The notes: generated by a model from the letters alone, not told the origin. Numbered from the stretch's first letter, positions 53,456 through 62,698 are shown. The stretch is 64,000 bases of DNA from Bryobacterales bacterium (GCA_016721425.1 JADKID010000005.1:496001-560000); one strand, 5' to 3'. A program made the numbers and translations.

Positions 53456-56400
53456 TTACTTGCTCCCTTCCGTGGCTTGGGTCTCAACTGCCGCGCCCGG
53501 CATGGCCGCCATCTGCTCGTAGAGGCGCCAGCGGTTCATCACGTCGGCCTGTGCCTGGGCCAGGAGACGGCGGGCGTCTTCCGGCTTGGAGTGCACCAGC
53601 ATCGTATAACGCGTCTCGTTATAGATGTACTTCTCGAGCGGAATGGTGGGCGCCTTGCAGTCCAGCACGAAGGGGTTCTTGCCTTCGGTGGCCAGGGCGG
53701 GGTTATAGCGGAACATGGGCCAATGGCCGGATTGGACCGCCAGCTTCTGCTGCTCCAGGCCGTACTTCATGTCGTAGCCGTGAGCGATGCAGTGGGAGTA
53801 GGCGATGATGATGGACGGCCCATCCCATTTCTCGGCCTCGTTGAAGGCCTTGAGGGTCTGCATATCGCTGGCGCCCATCGCAATCCGCGCCACGTAGCAG
53901 TTGCCGTAGGCCACTGCCATCATCGCCAGATCCTTCTTGGCGGAGGGCTTGCCGCCGGCGGCAAACTTCGCCACCGCGCCGCGCGGGGTGGACTTGGAGC
54001 ACTGTCCGCCGGTGTTGGAGTAGACCTCGGTATCGAGGACCAGGATGTTGACGTTGCGGCCGGAGGCGATCACGTGATCGAGGCCGCCGTAGCCGATGTC
54101 ATAGGCCCAGCCGTCGCCACCGACGATCCAGACGCTCTTCTTGACCAGCGCATCGGCCACCGCCAGCAGGTCGCGAAGCGCGTTGCTGCTGCCGTTGGCG
54201 CCGGCCGTGAGCAGGCCGTTCACCTTGGTCTTGAGCCACTCGATCCGCTCGCGCTGGGCGAAGATGCCCGCCTCGGTGGACTGATCGGCTTCGAGAATGG
54301 ACTGGGCCAACTCCTCGCCGACCTTCACCGCGAACTGGGTAAGCAGTTCTTTGGCGTAGACGTTCTGTTGATCCACCGCCAGCCGCATGCCCATGCCAAA
54401 CTCGGCGTTGTCTTCGAACAGCGAGTTGGACCACGACGGGCCGCGGCCCGCCAGGTTCTTGGTGTAGGGCGTGGTGGGCAGGTTGGCACCGTAGATGGAC
54501 GAGCAACCCGTGGCGTTGGCAATCATGGTGCGATCGCCGAAGAGCTGGGTGAGCAGCTTCAGGTAGGGCGTTTCGCCGCAACCGGAGCAGGCGCCGGAGA
54601 ACTCGAACAGGGGCTGGAGGATCTGGAGATCCTTCACTTGGCCGGCACTGAGCTTGGTGCGGTCGAACTCAGGCAGGTTGAGGAAGAAGTCCCAGTTGGC
54701 CGCTTCGCTTTCGCGCAGCGGGGGCTGCTCCACCATGTTGATGGCGCGGCGCTTGGGCTGGGTCTTATCCTTCACCGGGCAGGCCTCGATGCAGAGACCG
54801 CAGCCAGTGCAATCCTCGGGCGCCACCTGGAGGGTGTAGCCCATCTGGCCAAAGTCCTTCCAACGGGCAGGCACGGACTTGAAGGTCCCGGGCATGCCCT
54901 CCAGCGCGGACTTGTCGTAGATCTTGGCACGAATGGTGGCGTGGGGGCAGACCAGCACGCACTTGCCGCACTGGATGCAAAGCGTCTCGTCCCAGACCGG
55001 GATTTCGAGAGCGATGTTGCGCTTCTCCCACATGGCCGTGCCGCTGGGGTAGGTGCCATCGTTCGGCATGGCCGATACCGGCAGGCTGTCACCGTCGCCG
55101 GCGATCATGGCGCCGAGCACGTTCTTCACGAAGTCGGGCGCCTGGGCCGGGACGTTCGGGCGCATGGCCTGCGTGGAGGTCACGGTGGCGGGGACCACTA
55201 CTTCCTGCAGGTTGGCGAGAGTCTGATCCACGGCGGCGTAGTTCTTGGCCACTACCGATTCGCCGCGCTTGCCGTAGGTCTTCTGGATGGAGTACTTGAT
55301 CTGCTTGATGGCCTCTTCGCGCGGCAGCACGCCGGAGATAGCGAAGAAGCAGGTCTGCATCACGGTGTTGATGCGCGAGCCCATGCCGGTGGCCTTGGCC
55401 ACTTCGTAGGCGTCGATCACGTAGAACTTCAAACCCTTGCTGATGATCTGTTCCTGCACCTTGGCCGGCAGCGCGGCCCAGATCTCGTCCTTGCCGAAGG
55501 GCGAGTTGAGGAGGAACGTGGCGCCCGGATCGGCCCACTTCAGCATGTCCAGCCGCTCCAGGAAGGAGAACTGGTGGCAGGCGATGAAGTTGGCGCGAGA
55601 GATGAGATAGGTGCTGCGGATCTGGCTGGGGCCAAAGCGCAGGTGGGAGACCGTGATGGAGCCGGATTTCTTCGAGTCGTAGACGAAGTAGCCCTGCGCG
55701 AAGTTGTCAGTCTCTTCACCGATGATCTTGACGCTGTTCTTGTTGGCGCCCACGGTGCCATCGGCGCCGAGGCCGTAGAAGAGGCAGCGGACCGTCTTGT
55801 TGGTCTCGGTGGAGAAGTTGTGATCATACTCCAGCGAGCTGTGGGTGACGTCTTCGTTGATGCCGAGCGTGAAGTGATTCTTCGGCTTGGCCTTGAGCAG
55901 TTCGTCGTAGACGGACTTGACCATGGCCGGGGTGAATTCCTTGGACGAGAGACCGTAGCGCCCGCCGATGACGCGGGGCATGGCCGCGAAGGGGAAGGTG
56001 CCCTCCGCGAACGACTCGGCCAGGGCGGTGATGACGTCCTGATAGAGAGGCTCGCCGGCGCTGCCGGGTTCCTTGGTGCGGTCCAGAACGGCGATCTGCT
56101 TGACGGTCTTGGGCAGGGCGGCCAGGAAGAGATCCATCGCGAAGGGCCGGAAGAGGCGGACCTTCAGGATGCCGACCTTTTCGCCGGCGGCGATCATGTG
56201 ATCCACCGTCTCGTGGGCGGCTTCGGCGCCGGAGCCCATCAGGATGATGACGCGCTCGGCGTCGGGCGCGCCTTCGTATTCATAGAGCTTGTACTGGCGG
56301 CCGACAACCTCAGCGAAGCGGTCCATCGCCTTCTGCACGATGCCGGGCACCTTCAGGTAGAAGGGGTTCACCGTCTCGCGGCCCTGGAAGTAGACGTCAG

Positions 56401-57064
56401 GGTTCTGAGCGGTGCCGCGGATCACCGGGGCGTCTGGGGAGAGGGCGCGGGCGCGGTGGGCGCGGATCAGATCAGAAGGCAGCATGGCCTTCATGTCGTC
56501 CACGGTCAACTGCTCCACCTTGCCCACTTCGTGGGAGGTGCGGAAGCCGTCGAAGAAGTGGATGAAGGGGAGGCGGGCTTCGAGCGTGGCTGCCTGCGCG
56601 ATCAGCGCCAGGTCCATCACTTCCTGCACCGAGTTAGAGGCCAGCATGGCCCAGCCCGTGGCGCGGACGCTCATGACGTCCTGGTGATCGCCAAAGATCG
56701 ACAATCCCTGCGCCGCGATGCTGCGGGCGGCCACATGGAAGACCGTGGAGGTGAGCTCACCGGCGATCTTGTACATGTTGGGAATCATGAGCAAGAGGCC
56801 CTGCGACGACGTGAACGTGGTCGTAAGAGAACCAGCCTGCAACGCACCGTGGACAGCGCCGGACGCGCCGCCTTCGCTCTGCATTTCGATGACACTCGGA
56901 ACTGAGCCCCAGATGTTAGGCTTGCCTTCCGCGGACCACTGGTCCGACCACTCGCCCATGTTGGACGATGGCGTGATGGGATAGATTGCGATGACTTCGT
57001 TAGTCTTATGAGCTACGTACGCAGCTGCTTCGTTCCCGTCGAGGGTAACTTTGATTCTGGGCAT
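53456..57064 (-). CDS. nifJ: Pyruvate:ferredoxin (flavodoxin) oxidoreductase
   Basis: A full-length 1202-aa single-chain enzyme that oxidises pyruvate and CoA to acetyl-CoA and CO2, reducing ferredoxin or flavodoxin. Domains run in the usual order. Domain I starts NEAAAYVAHKTNEVIAIYPI. Two 4Fe-4S clusters are at about 695-760 (CIQCGKCVLVCPH; CTGCGLCIEACP). The TPP domain has ACSGCGETPYL for the proximal cluster and GDGWAYDIGYGGLDHV with VYSNTGGQCSKSTPRG. All cluster cysteines look intact. The enzyme is oxygen-sensitive in most bacteria, so anaerobic or microaerobic life is indicated. It shares a transcript with the DHODH-like gene. A promoter with an inverted repeat lies about 110 bases upstream. 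Confidence 0.96.
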   Translation of the reverse strand: MPRIKVTLDGNEAAAYVAHKTNEVIAIYPITPSSNMGEWSDQWSAEGKPNIWGSVPSVIEMQSEGGASGAVHGALQAGSLTTTFTSSQGLLLMIPNMYKIAGELTSTVFHVAARSIAAQGLSIFGDHQDVMSVRATGWAMLASNSVQEVMDLALIAQAATLEARLPFIHFFDGFRTSHEVGKVEQLTVDDMKAMLPSDLIRAHRARALSPDAPVIRGTAQNPDVYFQGRETVNPFYLKVPGIVQKAMDRFAEVVGRQYKLYEYEGAPDAERVIILMGSGAEAAHETVDHMIAAGEKVGILKVRLFRPFAMDLFLAALPKTVKQIAVLDRTKEPGSAGEPLYQDVITALAESFAEGTFPFAAMPRVIGGRYGLSSKEFTPAMVKSVYDELLKAKPKNHFTLGINEDVTHSSLEYDHNFSTETNKTVRCLFYGLGADGTVGANKNSVKIIGEETDNFAQGYFVYDSKKSGSITVSHLRFGPSQIRSTYLISRANFIACHQFSFLERLDMLKWADPGATFLLNSPFGKDEIWAALPAKVQEQIISKGLKFYVIDAYEVAKATGMGSRINTVMQTCFFAISGVLPREEAIKQIKYSIQKTYGKRGESVVAKNYAAVDQTLANLQEVVVPATVTSTQAMRPNVPAQAPDFVKNVLGAMIAGDGDSLPVSAMPNDGTYPSGTAMWEKRNIALEIPVWDETLCIQCGKCVLVCPHATIRAKIYDKSALEGMPGTFKSVPARWKDFGQMGYTLQVAPEDCTGCGLCIEACPVKDKTQPKRRAINMVEQPPLRESEAANWDFFLNLPEFDRTKLSAGQVKDLQILQPLFEFSGACSGCGETPYLKLLTQLFGDRTMIANATGCSSIYGANLPTTPYTKNLAGRGPSWSNSLFEDNAEFGMGMRLAVDQQNVYAKELLTQFAVKVGEELAQSILEADQSTEAGIFAQRERIEWLKTKVNGLLTAGANGSSNALRDLLAVADALVKKSVWIVGGDGWAYDIGYGGLDHVIASGRNVNILVLDTEVYSNTGGQCSKSTPRGAVAKFAAGGKPSAKKDLAMMAVAYGNCYVARIAMGASDMQTLKAFNEAEKWDGPSIIIAYSHCIAHGYDMKYGLEQQKLAVQSGHWPMFRYNPALATEGKNPFVLDCKAPTIPLEKYIYNETRYTMLVHSKPEDARRLLAQAQADVMNRWRLYEQMAAMPGAAVETQATEGSK

Positions 57065-57172
57065 TGGTTATAGAGCTCGCATCAGTGAGGATTGCAACTG
57101 GGGGGCCAACTCCAGAGTATCAGACTGGAACGTCCTGATCCATTGATATGGCGGGAGTTACTTATGCGGCCA

Positions 57173-57202
57173 TTAATATCAGAAACTCTGATACTGTGGC
57201 AA
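57173..57202 (-). promoter_or_regulatory. nifJ promoter with inverted-repeat operator
   Basis: On the minus strand TTGCCA (57202-57197, 5 of 6 to the -35 consensus), an 18-base spacer and TATTAA (57178-57173). The spacer holds the perfect inverted repeat TATCAGA-gtt-TCTGATA (57177-57193), overlapping the -10 edge. An extra half-site TCTGATA is downstream at 57118-57124. A repressor bound there would block RNA polymerase. The leader to nifJ is about 100 bases. The regulator is not identifiable. Confidence 0.6.
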
Positions 57203-57828
57203 ATGCCCCAGTTGTGGAAAAGTTGGCGACTCGGGGTGCGTGAAATGAGGGTAGGCGGAGCGAAACGGAGGTGCGCGATGATCGGCAGGTGTGGAATTAT
57301 TCGGCACCGAGTCCGAGGTGTCGGAGCGGCTTGGGCGGCCCGCTGATTGCGCGATCTAAGTGGTTTATTCTTATAAAGATATGGGGTCGTTTGGTCTCCT
57401 GCGAATCGTACTGCACGAGTGGACTCGGCGACTTCGGCCCGAGCGGCCGTTTTGTGTAGCTGCGTAAGGGGCTTATTTTCAAAAAGATATGGGTTCGATT
57501 GACGCTCGGCGGTGGAGCGTCTGGCCGGCCCTGGACGGCGGAGCGCTCCACACTGGGCCCGACCGCGTTGGCAGAAGGCTGGGCCGGTAGGGATCACGGG
57601 TTGGGAGGGTGTGGTAGCGCAAGCGACGGCGCGTTTCTTCCGGATCAGACAGCCCTGGACCATATTCCAACCTCCGGCGCAGATTGTAGCGCACGTCCAC
57701 AAGCGGTTGGGTGATCAGTAGACAGTAAGTGCTTTGTTATCAATGAAGAATTTGCAGAATTTAGGCGTGAACGCCCATTCGGGCCCCGGTTCCGGCACAA
57801 CGAGGGATGAAGATCGCGCCACAGGCCG
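57203..57828. other. Non-coding stretch between nifJ promoter and kinase remnant
   Basis: No gene is supported here. A 206-codon minus-strand frame (57082-57702) crosses it, but it has a biased composition, covers the nifJ promoter and matches no family. The stretch contains the imperfect direct repeat listed at 57357-57501. The last ~100 bases are relatively AT-rich. It may be intergenic debris at the edge of the decayed region. Confidence 0.5.
57357..57501. repeat. Imperfect 37-base direct repeat, 108-base spacing
   Basis: Two units, 57357-57393 and 57465-57501, match at 30 of 37 positions by eye (both contain TAAG, TTATT, AAAGATATGGG and TCG at the same offsets). They lie in the same orientation. 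The intervening DNA is GC-rich and not repeated. The origin is unknown: possibly a duplicated regulatory box or a decayed mobile-element end. Confidence 0.6.
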
Positions 57829-58836
57829 CTACTGCCCCAGCACCATCCGCACCTTGGCAGCTAGTTGCTTGGGGGTAAAGGGCTTCTGGACGAAATTCAG
57901 CTTTCCGCCGCTGCCGGCCTTCAGGGCGACAACATCTTCGGTGAATCCGGACATGAACAGCAGGCGGATGCCAGGCCGGATCTTCACCAGTCGGCTCGCC
58001 AGCATCTGGCCACCGATGTTCGGCATGACGATGTCGGTCAGGACGAGATCGAAGCGGCTGTTCTGGTCCCTGCACATCGACAACGCCTCTTCCCCGTCTG
58101 ATGCCTGCAAGACATGGTAGCCCTGAGCCTTCAACACGGCAACGATGTAGCAACGGACTTCGGGCTGGTCTTCCACCACCAGTACAGTCTCCATTCCGCC
58201 CGGCGCGGTTTCGGTCTCCGCCTCCGCGGGCCGCACCGGCTCGACCGGCAGGGCCGGCAGGTAGATCCGGAACGTCGTCCCCTCGCCCGGCGCGCTGTGC
58301 ACGCGGATGTGTCCGCCGCTCTGCGCGACGATACCCTGAACCATCGACAGGCCCAGACCGGTCCCTTTGCCAACTTCCTTAGTGGTGAAGAAGGGCTCGA
58401 AGATCATGTGTTGGGTCTCCTCGTCCATGCCCACACCGGTGTCGCTCACCAGGAGCGTGACATACCAACCGGCTGGGATCTCGGGAAGCTGTCCCGGCAG
58501 GGAGCCCTCGTCCAGATGCACGAACTCCGTCTCAATCCGCAGCGTACCTCCGGCTCGTCGAAACGTTGTTCACTTTCGCGCAGAGCTGCCTCGGCCCGCT
58601 TGCGCCTGGTGATGTCACGCAGAAACACCACCATGCGACCGCCGTCACCGGGCCGGTATTGCACGCTCACTTCCACGTCAAATACACTGCCCTCCTTGCG
58701 GCGTTGGCGGGATTCGAAGCGATCCTCACCCAAAGCCGTCAGCTTCGATATGCGCGAGGCGGTGTCCGCGGCGGTTTCAACGGCCTACAACTCAGGAATG
58801 CTCATGGTCAACAACTCCTGCGCGACCGATTGAAAC
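57829..58836 (-). pseudogene. Decayed PAS/hybrid histidine kinase
   Basis: Remains of a kinase in three pieces. From the 5' side: a PAS fragment (QELLTMSIPEL) stopped by a TAG at 58785-58787 and continuing in the same frame (DRFESRQRRKEGSVFDVEVS, FLRDITRRKRAEAALRESE). Near 58552-58566 the reading changes frame and resumes in the ATPase domain at GGTLRIETEFVHLDEG. The phospho-acceptor helix and the N box between them are missing. The rest is intact: GVGMDEETQHMIFEPFFTT, GTGLGLSMVQGIV, then a receiver domain with phospho-Asp in LVLTDIVMPNIGG, ending at 57829. The remaining ATPase-receiver frame could still be read from 58521, but it cannot autophosphorylate. Confidence 0.85.
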
Positions 58837-59050
58837 AAGGGATAGATCGTTTTCAGCGCGTGGCACCGGTACGACTGCGCCTCTATCAGCGCCTGTCCCT
58901 TTCCGCAGGTGAAGCACGGCGGAGGCCGGAGGACGTATTGGCTGAGCCCACCGAATTGCAGAACCGCTACACAGCGACGGAATGGATGAGCGAGGCCCGC
59001 CGAGCGCCTGCTCCCTGCTGCCCAAACCCATACGGCGCGTGCACGGCGAA

Positions 59051-59431
59051 TCAGCGCTCCCTGTAGACCAGCCAGTTGGCCAACATGAAATTCACGGCGC
59101 TGGCGGCCACAGTAGCGAGCCCGTTGGCGACGACGTAGTGGACACCCGCCTCGCCCACAGCCAGGCGCATGACGGCAAGATTGGTGGCCATGGCGACAGC
59201 ACCCGAGGTCAGATGCAGGCGCAGCAACCGGTGGAGGATTTCCCGCGTGCTGAGGTCGCGGGAGCGGTCCCGCCAAGTCCAGTGGTTGTGCCAGACGAAG
59301 TTGTGGAGGATGGCCACCTCAACGGCGATAGTGGTGGCCAGCAGATAGCCGAGCCCGAAAACGCTCTTCATCAGAATGAGAATGCCGAACTTGACAGCCA
59401 GGCCCAGCCCGCCGACGGCGGAGAAGCGCAC
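59051..59431 (-). CDS. GtrA-family membrane protein
   Basis: A 126-aa protein with four membrane helices, beginning (GTG) RFSAVGGLGLAVKFGILIL. The family segment ILHNFVWHNHWTWRDRS is present, and the end FMLANWLVYRER is typical. GtrA-like proteins help flip undecaprenyl-linked sugars during surface polysaccharide or O-antigen modification. The usual neighbouring glycosyltransferases are missing here, so it may be an orphan. The frame is open further upstream, and the start could be slightly earlier. Confidence 0.85.
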   Translation of the reverse strand: MRFSAVGGLGLAVKFGILILMKSVFGLGYLLATTIAVEVAILHNFVWHNHWTWRDRSRDLSTREILHRLLRLHLTSGAVAMATNLAVMRLAVGEAGVHYVVANGLATVAASAVNFMLANWLVYRER

Positions 59432-59603
59432 GAAGCGGAAGAAGGTGCGGAGAGAGAGGTGGCGAGAGGCTGGAGGAGCGCTGGGTGGCCGGGACTCTAG
59501 GTTCGAGGTTGGGATGGCGTGGACCTTCGATGTGTTGTGGGGCTACCTCTACTATATGGGTGTGAGCATCGGGCGCGGCCGGTGGGACGAATCAATGCCT
59601 GAA

Positions 59604-59633
59604 TTGAGAAACCGGGAAGCCGGGTGGTAGAAT
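59604..59633 (+). promoter_or_regulatory. Promoter of tRNA-Thr
   Basis: TTGAGA (59604-59609), an 18-base spacer and TAGAAT (59628-59633); both boxes match 5 of 6 consensus bases. The tRNA begins 11 bases downstream of the -10 box, as expected for a short leader. Confidence 0.7.
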
Positions 59634-59643
59634 GTGGAAGCGG

Positions 59644-59719
59644 GCCACCCTAGCTCAGTTGGTAGAGCGGCTGATTCGTAATCAGCAGGTCGCCGGTTCG
59701 ATCCCGGCGGGTGGCTCCA
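59644..59719 (+). tRNA. tRNA-Thr(CGU)
   Basis: Complete cloverleaf: acceptor GCCACCC (59644-59650) pairs with GGGTGGC (59709-59715). The anticodon stem GCTGA/TCAGC encloses loop TTCGTAA with anticodon CGT. The T-arm is GCCGG-TTCGATC-CCGGC. Discriminator T at 59716 and encoded CCA follow. No copy of its 3' end is seen in the following 4 kb, so there is no direct sign of an att site. Confidence 0.97.
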
Positions 59720-59721
59720 GC

Positions 59722-59919
59722 CTACTTAGAATCAAAAACTTGCAGGTGCGATACCGAGGGCAGATCGGCCTCAAACAAGGTATGAGTCGCTGATGCAAAA
59801 TCAACGGGTCCAGTAACGGGCACGTCCTTTGTTTCAACCACTTGGTGCCGCTCCATACGGTCGCACCTGTTCAGAACCTGTTCAATTGAATCCAAGGCGC
59901 CGCCGTTGACCTCGGGCAA
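59722..59919 (-). CDS. Small hypothetical ORF or 3' fragment
   Basis: A 65-codon frame beginning TTG directly after an in-frame TAG. The peptide (NGGALDSIEQVLNRCDRMER; GPVDFASATHTLFEADLPSV) has a protein-like, balanced composition rather than the Arg/Pro/Ala-rich look of shadow frames in this genome. No RBS and no known family. It may be the tail of a gene whose front part has been lost. Confidence 0.3.
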   Translation of the reverse strand: MPEVNGGALDSIEQVLNRCDRMERHQVVETKDVPVTGPVDFASATHTLFEADLPSVSHLQVFDSK

Positions 59920-60222
59920 CTAAACAGGATTCTAGCCATGACATCGAAATGGAGGAAGCGATCTGAGAGGCAAATGGAGAATGTGGCGAACAAAGCTCAA
60001 CTTCCATTGGTCTCAATCAGTTCTGGGCTTGTGATAGGAACAGGCGTGTCAGCGATTCCTCTACTTGATCGTCGCGCATCCGCAGCGCTCTCGGACGTAC
60101 ATCCGCGAGTTCCTTCGCGGCGTCCGGTTTCTGGAGATGTTATCGCAGACCTCCGGCTACTGATCCTGCGACCGGCGGGTTCAACTCGTCGGGTACTCGT
60201 ACTGCCTGTGCCGCAATTCCGG
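59920..60222. other. Stretch without a supported gene
   Basis: No intact gene. On the minus strand, one frame reads AAQAVRVPDELNPPVAGSV, then a stop, then KELADVRPRALRMRDDQVEE and ESLTRLFLSQAQN. This looks like two pieces of a decayed protein of unknown type, partly overlapping the end of the PQQ propeller gene in another frame. A plus-strand 99-codon frame here has no support. Confidence 0.35.
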
Positions 60223-61551
60223 TCAGCCCCGAAGTGAGTAGCACAGAAGACGGGGACCGGTGTTGTGCAGGAAGTCACGCGTGTGTTGGACGACATAGAG
60301 CAGTCCTCGCGACAGAACGGGCAAGGACCAGGTCTCTCGCGCTGCGAACAGACGGGCCCGTGCAAGCTCTTTGCAGCCGGCGGGCGACAGATCAAGCCAG
60401 CAGAGGTGGCCGAACTCGCCCAGCGCGAGGTACTTGTTGCCGGCGCGCAGAAGGCTGCCACGGAAGAGGCTCATGGGCTCGTTACCGACTTCGCCATTGC
60501 GCTCAATCCGCTCGGTCCATTCCAGCGTAGTGCGCCATTTCAGCTTGCCGTTAGAGGCGTCCAGACACGCCAGCGAGGCATCAGGCTCATTGCGTCCATC
60601 AAAGCCGTAGATATGGCCGTCATGGATGATGGGCGTATTGAAGTGAAGTCCGAATTCCTGCGTAGTCCATAGAAGCTTGGGCTTCAGGTTAGGCTGGATC
60701 TCCAGCATGGCTGAGCCAGTGCGGTAAGACGCGGAGATGAAAGCGCGGTTGCCTTCGATCACGGGGCAGGACGCATTGACCGACTCGTAGCTCCTGCTCC
60801 GCCACGGGAACGTGAAATCGACCGCGCCTGTGCCCGGGTCAAGCATGATCAGCCCGCCGGTAGGCGGCTGGCTCTCGCCGCCGGCGAAGACAAAGACGCG
60901 GCGCTTGCCGTGGACGGTGGCGGGAATAGGGGAAGCGTAGCTCGCGCCCCACTCATTGCCCGAGCCCCAGGCGAACTTGCCGGTTCTCTTCTCGAAGGCG
61001 GCGACGGTGGGCCCTCCGGGCGCGCCGAGATTGAGGATCAGGTGCTGGCCTTCAATCAACGGGGTGGAGGAGACGCCGAAGAAATCCTGCTTCAGTTTGT
61101 ATTCCGCGCGCAAGTCGTGAGCCCAGACTATTCCTCCGTCGCTGAGGCGGAGGCAGCGCAGTTTGGCTTCGGCACCAATGGTGTAGACGAAGCCGTCGTC
61201 CACGACCGGCGACGAGCGGGGTCCGTTGTTGTAGCCGTAGCGGTCTTCGAATTCGGTCTTGTACTGGTGGCGCCAGATCACTTTGCCGCTTTCAGACTCG
61301 AGGCACTCGACAGTTTCGTTGCCGCCCTGACGGTGGAAAAGGACGAGGCGCCCTTCAGCGACGGCGGGCGAAGCGTAGCCGATGCCTTTGGGGTGCTGCC
61401 AGACCAAGGGAGGAGGCAAGGACTTTCGGAGATTGGTTTCCAGCGAGGTGCCGTTATGCCGGGGACCGAGGAAACTGGGCCAATCTTCGCCGGTCCGCTG
61501 CTCCCCGCGCAGCGTGCAAAGGCCTGAGAGCAGTAACGTGCGGCGTTTCAT
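60223..61551 (-). CDS. PQQ-type beta-propeller protein
   Basis: A 442-aa protein with a short N-terminal signal-like stretch (KRRTLLLSGLCTL). Repeats of the PQQ/BamB kind are readable: WPSFLGPRHNGTS, GYASPAVAEGRLVLFHRQGG, VECLESESGKVIWRHQYK, SSPVVDDGFVYTIGAEAKL and LACLDASNGKLKWRTTLEW. The WPSFLGP motif and blade form fit the outer-membrane-assembly-like PQQ propeller proteins that are common in acidobacteria and planctomycetes. There is no dehydrogenase active site, so it is probably a binding or assembly protein. It is the best-preserved gene in the decayed region. Confidence 0.85.
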   Translation of the reverse strand: MKRRTLLLSGLCTLRGEQRTGEDWPSFLGPRHNGTSLETNLRKSLPPPLVWQHPKGIGYASPAVAEGRLVLFHRQGGNETVECLESESGKVIWRHQYKTEFEDRYGYNNGPRSSPVVDDGFVYTIGAEAKLRCLRLSDGGIVWAHDLRAEYKLKQDFFGVSSTPLIEGQHLILNLGAPGGPTVAAFEKRTGKFAWGSGNEWGASYASPIPATVHGKRRVFVFAGGESQPPTGGLIMLDPGTGAVDFTFPWRSRSYESVNASCPVIEGNRAFISASYRTGSAMLEIQPNLKPKLLWTTQEFGLHFNTPIIHDGHIYGFDGRNEPDASLACLDASNGKLKWRTTLEWTERIERNGEVGNEPMSLFRGSLLRAGNKYLALGEFGHLCWLDLSPAGCKELARARLFAARETWSLPVLSRGLLYVVQHTRDFLHNTGPRLLCYSLRG

Positions 61552-61831
61552 GGCAAATCAGATCCTCTGGCCTGAAGGGGAGGCTGCGTTGCTCCATGTG
61601 CGACCGCCGGCCTTGCGGGTCATTGCGCTCCCGCGGAGCGGCTCGATTCCAGTCAACGACACGTGTTGCTCTTGCTCCTCTCCGGGCCTGGTGACCCCGC
61701 GGATTTCATGGTACTCGATGAGCCAAGAGCGATCAGGGCGCTGCCCGTGACCGGGTGAACGTAATCTATGCCCACCATCGAACGAAGCCCTGTGTCGCCA
61801 CTTCGCAAGTTTGCGAATAGATTGAGATTGG

Positions 61832-62200
61832 GTGCCGAAGAACAGGGTCGTATTTTTTCGCGATGAGAATGGATCGTGCCCGCTGCTCGAGTGGTTTCAC
61901 GAGCTCCCCGTACGCGCTCAAGATAAGTGTTTCCTGAGGTTAGAACGTCTACAGGATCTCGGCCACGAGCTTCGCCGGCCGGAGGCGGACTTTCTGCGCG
62001 ATGGAGTCTATGAGCTGCGCGCGAGCCTGGAGGGTACGCAGTATCGGATGCTGTAGTACTTTCACGGTCGAGTCGCCGCTGTTGTCTCCCACGGGCTCGT
62101 AAGAGAGAGGGCCGTCCCGCCCATTGAGATTGATCGGGCGGTGGAACGAAAGCAACAGTTCGAAGTTGATCCGCGGAAGCACAAATTGATGGAGGGCTGA
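61832..62200 (+). pseudogene. HigB/RelE-like toxin with in-frame TAG
   Basis: A Gp49/HigB-type RNA-cleaving toxin gene starting at GTG 61832 (PKNRVVFFRDENGSCPLLEW). It reads normally to EGTQYRML, where TAG 62054-62056 stops it at 74 residues. The frame then continues with an excellent toxin C-terminus (YFHGRVAAVVSHGLVRERAV; EIDRAVERKQQFEVDPRKHK) to TGA 62198-62200. The TAG probably replaced TAC or TAT (Tyr). The antitoxin gene begins one base after. The truncated toxin lacks the C-terminal catalytic strand and should be inactive unless the TAG is read through. Confidence 0.85.
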
Positions 62201-62201
62201 T

Positions 62202-62522
62202 ATGAGCAGGAAGCCGGCTGCGATAACCGATGGGGTGGAGGTTCTTTTCGACCGCTACTATCAGGGAAAGCCAGCCCGAGTAAAACAACTCGGGGAGGAA
62301 CGAGCCAACAACGAAATAGCCCGAGGGGTCCGGGAGCTGAGGACTCAAGCACGACTCACACAAGCTGAGTTGGCGAAGATCGTCGGGACGACGGCGTCAG
62401 TGATCTGCCGGCTTGAGGACGCCGATTACGAAGGGCACTCGTTGGCCATGCTGCGTCGAATTGCTGCCGCTCTGAATCAACGGGTCGAGATCCGGTTCAT
62501 CCCGTTGCAACAGTCGGCGTAA
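62202..62522 (+). CDS. higA: XRE-family HigA-like antitoxin
   Basis: A 106-aa protein with a helix-turn-helix at about residues 42-95 (GVRELRTQARLTQAELAKIV, then GTTASVICRLEDADYEGHSL). It starts one base after the toxin frame ends, in the toxin-first order typical of HigBA. The reading frame is complete. With the toxin damaged it may persist as a repressor only. Confidence 0.88.
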   Translation: MSRKPAAITDGVEVLFDRYYQGKPARVKQLGEERANNEIARGVRELRTQARLTQAELAKIVGTTASVICRLEDADYEGHSLAMLRRIAAALNQRVEIRFIPLQQSA

Positions 62523-62698
62523 GACCTGGAGCGTCGGTATGGCTCACTCGTTGGTACGGGGCTGGCGCCTACCGTCTGTAACTCCCTGCTCTGGTCCTGG
62601 CGGTGGTTTGATCATTGGGCGTTCGTTCCCCTCGCCATGGACTTTCGTCGGGGTTGTATGAGAGTTTGGGCACCACTGCATGACGAAGGACTTCAGCG

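Noticed and set aside
53477..56905. 1142-codon plus-strand frame opposite nifJ
   Set aside because: It is a mirror of the high third-position GC of nifJ; the peptide is Gly/Ala/Val/His-rich and matches no family, while nifJ is complete.
57082..57702. 206-codon minus-strand frame upstream of nifJ
   Set aside because: It covers the nifJ promoter, and its two similar peptide segments simply reflect the DNA direct repeat.
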